Positions 31,990 through 41,526 of a stretch of 64,000 nt of DNA are shown one piece after another. The DNA comes from Acidimicrobiales bacterium. GTDB taxonomy: Bacteria > Actinomycetota > Acidimicrobiia > Acidimicrobiales > SZUA-35. The notes under the pieces were generated by a model, which saw only the letters and a program-made list of their open reading frames with translations, was not told where the DNA came from and ran no database searches. The stretch spans positions 496,001 through 560,000 of the forward strand of contig JAWKIO010000006.1 of assembly GCA_041394265.1 (NCBI GenBank), given 5' to 3'. Numbering within the stretch: position 1 is the first letter of the stretch; each line of letters begins with the position of its first letter. A program made the translations under genes and the position numbers.

Positions 31990-33537
31990 TCATGCGTTCA
32001 CTCTCTCGTCATCGTTCGTTGCCCCGGCCATCAGAAGACCGACCTGTTCACGGGTGGCTTCATCGGCGGGGATGACCGCGACGATGCGTCCTTCGTAGAT
32101 GACGGCGATGCGATCCGAGAGTCCGAAGATCTCGTCGAGCTCGGCCGACACGACGAGCACGCCGTTCCCGCCGTCACGCTCCTCGATGAGTCGGGAGTGG
32201 ATGAACTCGATCGAACCGACATCGACGCCACGAGTGGGCTGCGAGGCGATGACCAGCTTGGTCTCCTCGCTCAGCTCGCGGGCGACGACGAGTTTCTGCT
32301 TGTTCCCGCCTGACAGCGAGGCCGCCGGTGTCTCGATCGACGGCGTCTTGACGTCGTAGCGCTCGACCAGATCGGTTGCGTGCTCGGCGACGGCGTCGAA
32401 CTGCCGCACCATCCGCCGAGCGAACGGCGGCTTGAAGTAGGTGGTGAGCACCAGGTTGTCGGCGACCGAGTACGAACCGACCAGACCGTCCTTCTCACGG
32501 TCTTCCGGAACGTGGGCGACCCCGAGCTCCGAGATCGTCCGAGGATCGGACTTGGTCACATCGAGCCCGGCGATCGTGATCGTGCCGGCGTCGGGGCGGC
32601 GCAGCCCGGTCAGTGCCTCGACCAGCTCGCGCTGTCCATTGCCCTCGACCCCGGCGATCCCCACGATCTCGCCCACTCGGACCTCGAGATCGATGCCGTT
32701 CAACGCCGCATGACCGCGATCGTCTTTGGCTCGCAGACCACGTACCGACAGCACGACCTCACCGGGATCGGCAGCGGGCTTGTCGACGCGCAACACCACG
32801 GACCGCCCGACCATGAGTTCGGCCAGGCTGGCCTGGGTCGACCCTTCGGTCTCGACCGTGCTGATCCACTTGCCGCCGCGGAGCACGGTCACGGTGTCGG
32901 TCACCGCCAGGATCTCACGCAGCTTGTGGGTGATGAAGATGATGCCGACACCGCTGGCGGCGAGGTCTCGCATCACCTGGAGGAGCTCGTCGGTCTCCTG
33001 GGGCGTGAGGACGGCGGTCGGTTCGTCGAGGATCAGGATCTCGGCACCCCGGTAGAGCGCCTTCAGGATCTCGACTCGCTGTTGGACACCGACCGGGAGG
33101 TCCTCGACCACAGCGGTCGGATCGACGGCGAGACCGAAGCGCTCCGAGAGCTCTCGGACCTCCTTCTCGGCGCCGGTGTTGTCGAGGAAGATGCCCCGCT
33201 TGCGTTCCGCGCCCAGCGTGATGTTCTCGGCGACGGTGAGCGGACCGACGAGCTGGAAGTGCTGGTGCACCATGCCCATGCCATGAGCGATGGCGTCGGC
33301 GGGGCCGTTGACCGGGGTCGGCTCGCCTCGCAGCAAGATCTCGCCGCCATCGGGGTCGTAGATGCCGAACAGCATCTTGACCAGCGTCGACTTCCCTGCC
33401 CCGTTCTCGCCGAGCAGCCCGACGATCTCACCCTGCCGCACTTCGAGGTTGACGTTGTCATTGGCCAGCACACCGGGGAATCGCTTGGTGAGCCCGCGGG
33501 CCTCGAGCAGCATGGGAGCGTTGTCGGCAACAGGCAC
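31990..33537 (-). CDS. ABC transporter double ATPase of the nucleoside/sugar (NupO/YufO) type
   Basis: A 515-residue cytosolic ATPase with two cassettes. The first has Walker A GLLGENGAGKSTLVKML (about residue 38-54), the signature LPVGVQQRVEILKAL (an LSVG variant) and DEPTAVLTPQE. The second has the degenerate Walker A GIAGVEGNGQRELVEAL, the strong signature LSGGNKQKLVVAREL and SQPTRGVDVG. This is the pattern of BmpA-linked nucleoside importers. It follows both permease genes (6-bp gap) and completes the importer encoded at 31990-36881. Confidence 0.92.
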   Translation of the reverse strand: MPVADNAPMLLEARGLTKRFPGVLANDNVNLEVRQGEIVGLLGENGAGKSTLVKMLFGIYDPDGGEILLRGEPTPVNGPADAIAHGMGMVHQHFQLVGPLTVAENITLGAERKRGIFLDNTGAEKEVRELSERFGLAVDPTAVVEDLPVGVQQRVEILKALYRGAEILILDEPTAVLTPQETDELLQVMRDLAASGVGIIFITHKLREILAVTDTVTVLRGGKWISTVETEGSTQASLAELMVGRSVVLRVDKPAADPGEVVLSVRGLRAKDDRGHAALNGIDLEVRVGEIVGIAGVEGNGQRELVEALTGLRRPDAGTITIAGLDVTKSDPRTISELGVAHVPEDREKDGLVGSYSVADNLVLTTYFKPPFARRMVRQFDAVAEHATDLVERYDVKTPSIETPAASLSGGNKQKLVVARELSEETKLVIASQPTRGVDVGSIEFIHSRLIEERDGGNGVLVVSAELDEIFGLSDRIAVIYEGRIVAVIPADEATREQVGLLMAGATNDDERVNA

Positions 33538-33543
33538 GACGCA

Positions 33544-34587
33544 TCATTCCTTTTCGTAGGGCTTGCCGGCAGCGGCGGGCGGTCGCGCACTCAGACCAGC
33601 AACGGCCAGGACGCCGACCGTGAGCACGAACGGGATCATCCCGAAGAACTGGGGCGGAATGTCGAACGCCTGCTTGAACTGGAGCTGGCTCTGCAGCGCA
33701 GTGAAGAACCCGAGGAGCAGCGCCGCGCCCAACGCACCGAACGGTCGGTAGCGGCCGACGAGCATCACGGCCAGGGCGATGAAGCCCTTGCCGTTGGTCA
33801 TGCCCCGGTTGAACACCGACGCCGACTGGATCAGCAACATGCCGGCGAGTCCGGCCAGTGCGCCGGCGATCATGAGGTTCCGGTAGCGAAGGCGCACGAT
33901 GTTGATACCAACGGTGTCGGCCGCGGACGGATGCTCACCCACCGCTCGGGTGCGGAGCCCCCAACGGGTGTGGAACAACGCCACGTGCACGATCACCACG
34001 ATGATCAGCGCGGCGTAGGTGAGCGGGCCGTTCTCGAAGACCGCCTTGCCGAGCACCGGGATCTCGCTGAGGCCCGGCACCTTCCAGTTGGGATAGAACG
34101 GCTGGGTTCGGCCCTGCACATAGAGATACGTGGTGATACCGAGGGCGAAGATGTTCATGACCGTGCCGGCGATGATCTGATCCATCTTCAGCGTGATCGA
34201 GCACCAGCCGAGGAACAGCCCGAAGAAGGCGGCGCCGAGCATGCCGGTGAGGATGCCGAGTCCGAGCGAGACGAACGTGCCGGCGCCTGCGGTGTAGGAC
34301 GAGGCCATGAAGCCGACGAACGCTGCGAACAGCATTTGGCCGTCGATCCCGATGTTGACGACGCCCGAGCGTTCACCGATGAGACCGCACAGCGCCCCCA
34401 GCAGCAGTGGCGCAGCAGCACGAACGGTGGCGGAGATCACGGCCTCGGTCTGTGTGGAGTCCCACTGGTAGGCCACGACGATGGCGATGAAGACGACCAG
34501 CGCACCGACAGCGGGGGCGAACCGCTTGATCGAGTCGAGCGCATTCGGCATCGCCTCGTCGGCGGGTGGGGTGGCGAGTGCGGTCAT
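33544..34587 (-). CDS. ABC transporter permease 2 (NupQ/YufQ type)
   Basis: A 347-residue inner-membrane permease with about nine helices. Family hallmarks: GALCGLIGERSGVVNIGIDGQMLF near residue 90-113 and NIVRLRYRNLMIAGALAGLAG near 230. The sequence VRAVGEHPSAADTVGIN matches the coupling region of branched-chain/nucleoside permeases. One base separates the start from the stop of the first permease gene, and 6 bp separate its end from the ATPase gene. Confidence 0.9.
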   Translation of the reverse strand: MTALATPPADEAMPNALDSIKRFAPAVGALVVFIAIVVAYQWDSTQTEAVISATVRAAAPLLLGALCGLIGERSGVVNIGIDGQMLFAAFVGFMASSYTAGAGTFVSLGLGILTGMLGAAFFGLFLGWCSITLKMDQIIAGTVMNIFALGITTYLYVQGRTQPFYPNWKVPGLSEIPVLGKAVFENGPLTYAALIIVVIVHVALFHTRWGLRTRAVGEHPSAADTVGINIVRLRYRNLMIAGALAGLAGMLLIQSASVFNRGMTNGKGFIALAVMLVGRYRPFGALGAALLLGFFTALQSQLQFKQAFDIPPQFFGMIPFVLTVGVLAVAGLSARPPAAAGKPYEKE

Positions 34588-34588
34588 G

Positions 34589-35662
34589 TCATGCCCCCCA
34601 TCCGGCGGAGAGACTCACGCTGTCCTCGCCGGCCTCGACGGCTCGGAGTCTGGTCAGGTAGCGCACCACCGACGGTGCGGCGATGAAGAACAGGATGCAG
34701 GCCTGGATGACGCTGATGATCTCCGGCTCGACCTTCGAGATCGACTGCATTCGGCTCGAGCCGGCGTCCATGGCCCCGATCAGCAGGGCGGCGGGGACGA
34801 CGGCGAGCGGGTTGGTCCGGGCCAGGAGGGCAATCGTGATGCCGTCGAACCCGAGTCCGGTGTTGAAGCCCGGCTCGAAACGTCCGACGACGCCCTGGGT
34901 CTCGATGGAGCCGCCAACCCCGGCGAGGAAGGCGCTGAGTCCCATGGTGGCGATGACGATCCGATTGACCTTGATGCCCGCATAGGTGGCGGCGAACTTG
35001 TTCGCTCCGGCGGTCTTGATCTCGAAGCCGAAGGTGGAGCGCTCCAGCAACCACCACACGGCCAGGGCGGCAAGCACTGCGACCGCGAAGCCGAGCGGAA
35101 GACCGCCGACCTTGGGGATCTCGGCCGACGGGTTGACCAGCGGCGTGCGGGCGATCGCCCCACCGTCGGGGTCGTTCCAGGGTCCGTCCCTGCTGGCGAG
35201 CCAGTCGGTGAAGTTCGCGGCGACGAAGTTGAGCATGATCGTGCTGATCACCTCGTGGGTCCCCCGATACGCCTTGAGCGCCCCGACGACCATGCCGAGC
35301 AACGAGGCAACCAGGCCACCGATCAGCATCGTGAGGGGGATGTGGAGAACCGAGGGCATCGAGAAGCGGAAGCCGATGTAGGCGCCGAACGCTGCGCCCA
35401 GCAACAGCTGGCCCTGCCCTCCGATGTTGAAGAGCCCGGCCTTGAAAGCCAGGGCGACGGCGAGACCGCCCATCACGAGGGGCGTCGCCTTCTCGAGTGT
35501 GCGACCGAAGCGATCCGCCCCGCCGAAGGCGCCGACGAGCATGGCCCAGTACGCCTCGGCCGGGTTCTTGCCAGCGGCCAGCATCAACAGCGCACCGATC
35601 ACGAGCCCGAGCACGACGGCGAGGGCGGGCAGGAGAGCAGTCGTTCGTAGACGTGCGAGCAA
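34589..35662 (-). CDS. ABC transporter permease 1 (NupP/YufP type)
   Basis: A 357-residue permease with roughly nine hydrophobic segments. KATPLVMGGLAVALAFKAGLFNIGGQGQLLLG is the NupP-type counterpart of the second permease's motif, and IKTAGANKFAATYAGIKVNR is the coupling helix. The start used is a TTG after GGAAGGG; the frame extends upstream without a better codon near a ribosome site. The gene is first of the two permeases and 106 bp from the lipoprotein gene. Confidence 0.87.
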   Translation of the reverse strand: MLARLRTTALLPALAVVLGLVIGALLMLAAGKNPAEAYWAMLVGAFGGADRFGRTLEKATPLVMGGLAVALAFKAGLFNIGGQGQLLLGAAFGAYIGFRFSMPSVLHIPLTMLIGGLVASLLGMVVGALKAYRGTHEVISTIMLNFVAANFTDWLASRDGPWNDPDGGAIARTPLVNPSAEIPKVGGLPLGFAVAVLAALAVWWLLERSTFGFEIKTAGANKFAATYAGIKVNRIVIATMGLSAFLAGVGGSIETQGVVGRFEPGFNTGLGFDGITIALLARTNPLAVVPAALLIGAMDAGSSRMQSISKVEPEIISVIQACILFFIAAPSVVRYLTRLRAVEAGEDSVSLSAGWGA

Positions 35663-35768
35663 GAAACACCCTTCCAGAAGCAGGCAGCAGCCGAAACGCG
35701 AGTCGGACCCGGCGGGATGCGAGATACTCGCACACCACCGGGCCCGAATCGAGCGAATCAGGAAATGA

Positions 35769-36881
35769 TCAGCCGCCGTAACCGGTCGGGATCGATCCGT
35801 CGAGCACGCCGACAGTGATCTCGTCGACCTGGGCCTTCACGTCGGGGCTGACGACGCTGTCGAAGTCGTGGTACGGAGCGATGCCGACATCACCGACGAA
35901 GTTGCCGCTGGTCATCGAACCAGCTGCGGCCTCGGCGATGAGGGCGACGACACCCGGGTTGATCAGCTTCATGGCGCTGGTGACGAGGCACGGGTGGGCC
36001 TCGGGCACGGTCTCCCACTGGTCAGAGTCGACGCCGATGCAGAAGGCGGCGCCGCCGTCCTTGGCGACTTCACCGAGGGCACCGTTGCCGGTCAGACCAC
36101 CGGCGCCGAAGACGACGTCGGCGCCGGAGTCGAGCGCCTGGCGAGCGGTGTCAGCACCCCACGCCGGGTCGACGAAGGCCACATCGAGGCCACCGGGGTG
36201 ATAGGTCGAAAGCAGCTCGACGTCGGGGTTGGTGTACTTGGCACCAGCCTCGTAGCCCTCCTTGAAGGCGACGACCGGCGGGACCAGGTCGGTACCGAGC
36301 ACGGCGGCGACGGTGTTGGTTTCGGTCAGCAGACCGGCGAGGGCACCAGCGATGAAGCCGGCCTTGTCCTCGGGGAAGATGAGACCGGCGACGTTCGCCG
36401 CGGGCTCGCCCTGGAACTGGTCGACACCGATGAACAGAGTGTCGGGGTTCTCGCCGGCGGCAATGGTGGTCGCCTCGCCGAGAGCGAAGCCGACCGTCAC
36501 GATGATGTCGTAGTCCTGATCGAGGAACGTGCCGATGTTGGTGGCGTAGTCCTTGGAATCCTGGGTCTCGATGAAGTCGTAGACGTCGGCAACCGAGGCC
36601 TGCACACCTTCCCAGGCCGACTGGTTGAAGGACTTGTCGTCGATCTTGCCGACGTCGGTCACGAGACCGACACAGAGGACCTCTTCGGAGGCGCAGTCGC
36701 CCTCGCCGGAGGCGCCGGCGTCGCTGCCGCTGTCCTCACCGCTGTCGTCGGCGGCGGTGGTCTCGGTTGCGCCTTCCGAACCGGCCTCGGTGTCAGAACC
36801 GCCGGAGTCGCTGCCGCAGGCTGCTGCCAGCAGGGTGAAGGCAAACATCATGGCAAGCAGACGCTTGAAGGTTGAACTCAT
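35769..36881 (-). CDS. BMP-family substrate-binding lipoprotein
   Basis: A 370-residue lipoprotein of the basic membrane protein (BmpA) family. The signal peptide ends in the lipobox LLAAAC (about residue 17-22), a Ser/Asp/Glu/Gly-rich linker of about 40 residues follows, then the domain begins LCVGLVTDVGKIDDKSFNQSAWEGV, the characteristic BMP start. DYDIIVTVGFALGEAT and FIGVDQFQG also fit. BMP proteins bind purine and other nucleosides. ATG 36881 follows GAGGAA. It leads the importer genes on the minus strand and is divergent from the methylthionucleoside phosphorylase gene. Confidence 0.92.
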   Translation of the reverse strand: MSSTFKRLLAMMFAFTLLAAACGSDSGGSDTEAGSEGATETTAADDSGEDSGSDAGASGEGDCASEEVLCVGLVTDVGKIDDKSFNQSAWEGVQASVADVYDFIETQDSKDYATNIGTFLDQDYDIIVTVGFALGEATTIAAGENPDTLFIGVDQFQGEPAANVAGLIFPEDKAGFIAGALAGLLTETNTVAAVLGTDLVPPVVAFKEGYEAGAKYTNPDVELLSTYHPGGLDVAFVDPAWGADTARQALDSGADVVFGAGGLTGNGALGEVAKDGGAAFCIGVDSDQWETVPEAHPCLVTSAMKLINPGVVALIAEAAAGSMTSGNFVGDVGIAPYHDFDSVVSPDVKAQVDEITVGVLDGSIPTGYGG

Positions 36882-37028
36882 GGGTGCGTTCCTCGCTTTT
36901 CTCTCCCAATAGGTCGTGGCGCAGTCTAAAGCGGGGCCGCAGTGGCCGCACCGCACCCGGCGTGCTGTCACACAGCGGACACACGAACGACCTGCGGGCC
37001 ACGCATTGCGAACGAGTGATTTTCTGCG

Positions 37029-37823
37029 ATGGGCGCCGAGACGAGCCGCCGTCATGGCACCCTGTTGCGCGTGTTTGGCTTCATCACCGGCTCGGGATTC
37101 TACGAACTCCCCGGCCTCGAGCAGTCACAGGTCGCCACCGTCGACACGCCCTACGGCGAGGTCGACGTCACCACCGGCACCTGGCACGACCAGCCCGTGG
37201 CCTTCCTGCCTCGCCACGGTGGCTCCCACTCGATCTCGCCGCAACAGATCAACTACCGCGCCAACATCTGGGCGCTCGCCAGCGTGGGCGTGAGCGACAT
37301 CTTGGCCACCGCCGTCAGCGGCGGCATCGCCGACCACCTCACACCGGGCAGCCTCGTCCTGATCGACGATTTCATCGACTGGACCACGGGCCGGGCCGAC
37401 ACCTTCTTCGACAACCCGGGCGAGGTCCGCCACACCGACATGAGCGCGCCCTACGACCCGTCGCTTCGGGCTGCGCTGAACATCGCCGCCGAGGAACTCC
37501 AGATCCCGCTGGTTCGCGCCGGCACCTACATCTGCTTCAACGGCCCTCGCTTCGAGACCCGGGCCGAGATCCGCATGGCCCGCACGCTCGGCGCCGACCT
37601 GGTCGGCATGACCGGCTACCCCGAGGTCGCCCTCGCCGTCGAACACGGTGTGCGTTACGCCTCCGTCGGCGTCATCTCGAACCCGGCAGCCGGACTGTCC
37701 GACACCGAGATCTCGATCGACGACATCTGGGCGGTCATCAACGACGCGAAGGACACCGTGCTGACCCTGTTCGCACGAGTCGTCCAGGGCGGCACCCACC
37801 GAGACGAGGAGGCCAACCAATGA
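37029..37823 (+). CDS. MTA/MTI phosphorylase (methylthioinosine-type by residue reading)
   Basis: A 264-residue member of the MTA/purine nucleoside phosphorylase family. Phosphate and ribose motifs are FITGSGFYELPG, RHGGSHSISP and the NGPRFETRAEIRMARTLGAD ... MTGYPEVALAVE region. In place of the Asp of MTA phosphorylases (TDYD) there is Asn (ISNPAAGL), as in 6-oxopurine enzymes and the Pseudomonas methylthioinosine phosphorylase. The divergent ABC importer for nucleosides and the nearby deaminase fit salvage of methylthionucleosides. The start is uncertain: ATG 37029 is used, but GTG 37071 sits just before the conserved FGFITGSGF. Confidence 0.82.
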   Translation: MGAETSRRHGTLLRVFGFITGSGFYELPGLEQSQVATVDTPYGEVDVTTGTWHDQPVAFLPRHGGSHSISPQQINYRANIWALASVGVSDILATAVSGGIADHLTPGSLVLIDDFIDWTTGRADTFFDNPGEVRHTDMSAPYDPSLRAALNIAAEELQIPLVRAGTYICFNGPRFETRAEIRMARTLGADLVGMTGYPEVALAVEHGVRYASVGVISNPAAGLSDTEISIDDIWAVINDAKDTVLTLFARVVQGGTHRDEEANQ

Positions 37824-38503
37824 GCATCGGAAGCGGTCCTGCAGCCGAACACAAGGCGCGCCAATCACTGGTCGATGTCTGCCTCGCCGCCAACGCCTCG
37901 GGGATCAATCAGGGGACGTCGGGCAACGCCAGCGTCCGGTGGGGCGACGGCCTGCTCGTCACCCCCTCCGCGGTCCCCTACGAGGACACCACGCTCGACG
38001 ACATCGTCTACGTGGCCGCCGACGGCACCCCGACTGGCCGCCGCCAGCCGTCGACCGAGTGGCATTTCCACCACGACATCCTTGCCACCCGCGACGACGT
38101 CGACGCGGTGCTCCACCTGCACTCCCCTGCTGCCACCGCCTTGTCCACGCTGCGCCGCTCCATCCCGGCGTTCCACTACATGGTGGCCATCGCCGGCGGC
38201 AACTCGATCCGATGCGGCGACTATGCCACATTCGGCACGCCCGAGCTCTCCACGATCGCCGTCGAGGCCCTGCGCGACCGCACGGCCTGCCTCCTCTCCA
38301 ACCACGGCCAGATCACGGTGGCGGCCACTCCGGCCAAGGCGCTGGCGCTGGCGGCCGAGGTCGAGTTCCTGGCCGATCAGTATCTGCGAGCACTGGCGGT
38401 CGAACCGCCGGTGCTGCTCAGCGAAGAGGAGATGGCCGAAGTGCTCCTCAAGTTCGAGGACTACAAACGGGCCGGGGCACCGCTGCCCGACGACGATCGC
38501 TGA
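37820..38503 (+). CDS. Class II aldolase (fuculose-phosphate/methylthioribulose-phosphate aldolase type)
   Basis: A 227-residue zinc aldolase. The family pattern is complete: TSGNASVRWGDGLLVTP, the catalytic Glu in PSTEWHFH, the zinc His pair in VLHLHSPAATALS, and SNHGQI with the third His. Related enzymes split fuculose-1-phosphate or 5-(methylthio)ribulose-1-phosphate to DHAP and an aldehyde. It overlaps the phosphorylase gene by ATGA (37820-37823), which favours the methylthio substrate (inference). The isomerase that should act between them is not in the window. Its 3' end overlaps the converging deaminase gene by 43 bp. Confidence 0.85.
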   Translation: MSIGSGPAAEHKARQSLVDVCLAANASGINQGTSGNASVRWGDGLLVTPSAVPYEDTTLDDIVYVAADGTPTGRRQPSTEWHFHHDILATRDDVDAVLHLHSPAATALSTLRRSIPAFHYMVAIAGGNSIRCGDYATFGTPELSTIAVEALRDRTACLLSNHGQITVAATPAKALALAAEVEFLADQYLRALAVEPPVLLSEEEMAEVLLKFEDYKRAGAPLPDDDR

Positions 38504-39777
38504 ACGACCTCACGCATCGCCTCGTCGAGATCGACCCGCACGGGTCGACGATCGGCGACGACCTGCTCACCGTCGACCCACACATCGGTCACGTTGCCGC
38601 CCCGATTGGCGAAGACCAGATGGGTGAGCAACTCGTGCTCGTCGAGTGACGGCGTGAAGGTCGGCTGGTCGATGTCGATGCGGATGAAGTCGGCTCTCGA
38701 CCCGACCGTGAGCGTGCCGACGTCGGGCTGGCCGATCGCCCGGCCACCATTCGCCGTGGCCATCAGCAACACGTCGTCGACCCCGAGCGCTTGTGGATCG
38801 TGGCGCATCCCGCGGGCGAGACCGGTTGCGAGCGAGACCCCGCGCCAGAGGTCGAGCGAGTCGCCTGACGCCGGGCCGTCGGTGGCGATCGTGACGTTGA
38901 TCCCGGCATCGGCCATGGCCCGGATGTCGGCGATGCCGGCGCCGAGCTTCAGGTTCGAGTTGGGACAGTGGGCCAGCGATGCGCCGGCCTCGCCGAGCAA
39001 GCGTCGATCGTGGTCGTCGAGCCAGACGCCGTGGGCAGCGACCAACTGGCCGTCGAGCGCACCGACGTCGGCCAGGACCTGGGTGGCCGACCGACCGTCG
39101 CGATCGAGTACCACCTGCCGCTCCTCGCTCGTCTCCTCGAGATGGATGTGCACGACGGCGTCGAGCTCGGCCGCGGCTCCGACGATCAGGCGAAGCAGAT
39201 CGGCGTCGAGGTCGTAGACCGAGTGCGGACCGAAGCCAACCGAGATGCGCTCGTCGGGACGGTGGTGGCGAGCGTGGAGTTCACGCACCTCGTCGAGCCG
39301 GCCGGGGAGGTCGGCGCCGTGCAACGCCCGGATGATGCCGGGCGACGACACCAGACGCCCGCCAGTGCGGCGGACCGCTTCGATGATCGCCTCGTCGTGG
39401 AGGTACATCTCCATGCTCGTGGTGACACCGGCCAGGAGCATCTCGAGCGAACCCAGCACCATGCCGGCGTGGACGTCGTCGGGCGTCATCTTCGCCTCGC
39501 GCGGCCAGATCGCCTCGCTCAGCCACCGGTCGAGCGGTAGGCCGTCGCCGGCCGATCGGAACAGGGTCATGGCGGCGTGGCAGTGGGCGTTGACGAGACC
39601 GGGCATGACCAAGCCGCCGAGCGCGACCACCGGCTCGTTGCCGGTTTCGACGGACGGCCCGATCGAGGCGACGCGACCGCCGACCACCTCGAAGGCTCCG
39701 CCGGGATGGCAGATGACCTGGTCGGGCGTCACCTCCACGAGGTAGTCCGCCGAGTAGTAGGTCGAGTGGTTCGCCAT
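38461..39777 (-). CDS. Amidohydrolase, 5'-methylthioadenosine/S-adenosylhomocysteine deaminase type
   Basis: A 438-residue metal-dependent deaminase. The metal and catalytic residues lie in GLVNAHCHAAMTLFRS (HxH), HIHLEET, LVAAHGVWL and IATDGPASGDSLDL with the final Asp. The composite PNSNLKLGAGIADIRAM matches the MTA/SAH deaminase and TrzN/AtzA-like group. It would convert MTA to methylthioinosine, the substrate suggested for the adjacent phosphorylase. The gene is convergent with the aldolase gene and ends 43 bp inside it. Confidence 0.82.
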   Translation of the reverse strand: MANHSTYYSADYLVEVTPDQVICHPGGAFEVVGGRVASIGPSVETGNEPVVALGGLVMPGLVNAHCHAAMTLFRSAGDGLPLDRWLSEAIWPREAKMTPDDVHAGMVLGSLEMLLAGVTTSMEMYLHDEAIIEAVRRTGGRLVSSPGIIRALHGADLPGRLDEVRELHARHHRPDERISVGFGPHSVYDLDADLLRLIVGAAAELDAVVHIHLEETSEERQVVLDRDGRSATQVLADVGALDGQLVAAHGVWLDDHDRRLLGEAGASLAHCPNSNLKLGAGIADIRAMADAGINVTIATDGPASGDSLDLWRGVSLATGLARGMRHDPQALGVDDVLLMATANGGRAIGQPDVGTLTVGSRADFIRIDIDQPTFTPSLDEHELLTHLVFANRGGNVTDVWVDGEQVVADRRPVRVDLDEAMREVVQRSSSGSGAPARL

Positions 39778-39861
39778 GGCGCCACGCTAGTGGGAGCACC
39801 CGTCACGACCTGATTTCATCCTGGAGGAAGGCCAAGCGTCACACCACGCCGGGGCGCGGGA

Positions 39862-41469
39862 TCAGTAGTCGTAGTAGCCAAGGCGGGGCTTGGATCCGAC
39901 GAGCACCGCACCGGCCACCTTGCCGCCGGCCAGCTCGATCAGCTCGGCGGCTTCGGCCACCTCGTTGCGGCGGCTGTAATGCACCCTGGCCACCACGACG
40001 GCAACATCGGCGGCAACGCTGGCCAGCGCTTGGGCGTCGGTGACGGCCAACACTGGCGGCGAGTCGATGATCACCAGGTCGTAGGGCTTGGAGATGGCAT
40101 CGAGCACCCGAACCGCAAGGTCGCTGCGCATGAGGCCGGCCGGATTGTCGACCCATCCACCGGCGGTGACCAGGTGGAAACCGCCCTGGCCCGACGCATT
40201 GCGGATCTCGTGGATCTGCGGGATCGTCCCGCTCGCCAGCGCCTCGGTGAGGCCGTCGTCGTTGGCGATGCCGTGCAGCAGATGCTGGGTCGGGCGGCGC
40301 ACGTCGGCGTCGATGAGCAGCACCCGCGAACCCTGCAGGGCGGCCCGCTGAGCGAACAGACCGGCGGTGGTCGACTTGCCCTCACCCTGGCGGGCGCTGG
40401 TGACGACGACCGTCTTGGCATTCGATGCCCGGGTGATCGCGGCGAACGCAGTAGCCAGACCCTCGATGCCTTCGAGCACAGCGTTGCTCGCCTCGTTGAG
40501 TTTCTGGACCGGGCGGCCGTTGTCGGGCACCTGGGCGAGCACCGGCATGTGGAACCGGCCCCGCTCGATGTCGCTCGCCCGGTTGACCTTGGAGTTGACC
40601 GAGTCGGCGATGAGGATCGCAGCGATGGCGAGCGCCAACCCGAGGATGGATCCGATCACGATCGTCTGCAGCGGGCGAGGCGCCACTTTGACCGCCTCGT
40701 CGGCGATGCTCGTGACCTTGGCGCTCATCTCGTCTCGCTCGAGGAAGCGCATGACCGCGGTGAACTGGGCGAGCTGGTCGGCCGAGTCACGCAGCTCGGC
40801 CTCGATCGGCAGGAGCTGATCGGAGAACGTCTGCAGCAGAGCGACCCGCTGGGTGGTGAGCCGGCTGATCGTGTCGGGATCGGTGGCCCGTTCGAGCGCA
40901 GCATCGAGCGGTGCGAGCGGGCTGAGGATGTCGGCCTTCTCGGTTTCGAGATCGTCGATCGCGTCGGTCAGCGAGGAGCGCGCCACGTCGTTGGCCTCGA
41001 CCTCGAGCGCCTGGCGGGACGTCACATACGCGCTCGCCCACTGGTTGGCCAGATCCATCGCCTCGGCCGCCGTCGGCGCTTCAGCGGTGAACACCAACAC
41101 GTTGGAGTCCTCGGGGGCGACGATCTCGACCGCCTCGCGATTGGGCAGCGAGCCGGAGAAGTCGTCGGACTGGACGTAGTCGAGCTCGGCCTGCTGATCA
41201 CGTTCGAACTCAGGGTCCTGACTGCCGGCCGACGGGAACAGCTGCTGGCTCGACGCCGTGCGCAGCAAGACGATCGCTTCGGCCTGATGGCGCTCGGCCT
41301 GCGTCAACCCGAACAGCGCAGCCAGCAGGACCACGGGGATGAACGTGGCAAGACCCACCTTCCACCGCTCCTTGGCGATGGCGATGTAGTCCGACATGGT
41401 GCGGATGCCCGAATCGAACGCACGGTCGTCGTGTCGTCCATCGAAGGAAGTGGGGCTCGCGGCAGGCAT
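39862..41469 (-). CDS. Wzz-type chain-length protein fused to a bacterial tyrosine kinase (BY-kinase)
   Basis: A 535-residue protein for exopolysaccharide synthesis. Two membrane helices (about 42-62 and 262-284) flank an extracytoplasmic coiled-coil region. The cytoplasmic kinase has Walker A SARQGEGKSTTAG (near 355), A' VLLIDADVRRP and B DLVIIDSPPVL. It ends with a Tyr pair (GYYDY), the autophosphorylation cluster. It regulates polymer length and export. The previous gene lies about 50 bp away and encodes a flippase of the same system. Confidence 0.9.
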   Translation of the reverse strand: MPAASPTSFDGRHDDRAFDSGIRTMSDYIAIAKERWKVGLATFIPVVLLAALFGLTQAERHQAEAIVLLRTASSQQLFPSAGSQDPEFERDQQAELDYVQSDDFSGSLPNREAVEIVAPEDSNVLVFTAEAPTAAEAMDLANQWASAYVTSRQALEVEANDVARSSLTDAIDDLETEKADILSPLAPLDAALERATDPDTISRLTTQRVALLQTFSDQLLPIEAELRDSADQLAQFTAVMRFLERDEMSAKVTSIADEAVKVAPRPLQTIVIGSILGLALAIAAILIADSVNSKVNRASDIERGRFHMPVLAQVPDNGRPVQKLNEASNAVLEGIEGLATAFAAITRASNAKTVVVTSARQGEGKSTTAGLFAQRAALQGSRVLLIDADVRRPTQHLLHGIANDDGLTEALASGTIPQIHEIRNASGQGGFHLVTAGGWVDNPAGLMRSDLAVRVLDAISKPYDLVIIDSPPVLAVTDAQALASVAADVAVVVARVHYSRRNEVAEAAELIELAGGKVAGAVLVGSKPRLGYYDY

Positions 41470-41526
41470 GCCACCGAAGGTATCGGAGCCTCACTGTCCG
41501 TGATAGAGGCTCGGGTGAGATCACCC

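Noticed and set aside
32380..34686. 768-codon plus-strand frame over the ABC ATPase and permease genes
   Set aside because: Asp/His/Gly-rich shadow with no domain; the minus strand holds convincing ABC transporter motifs.
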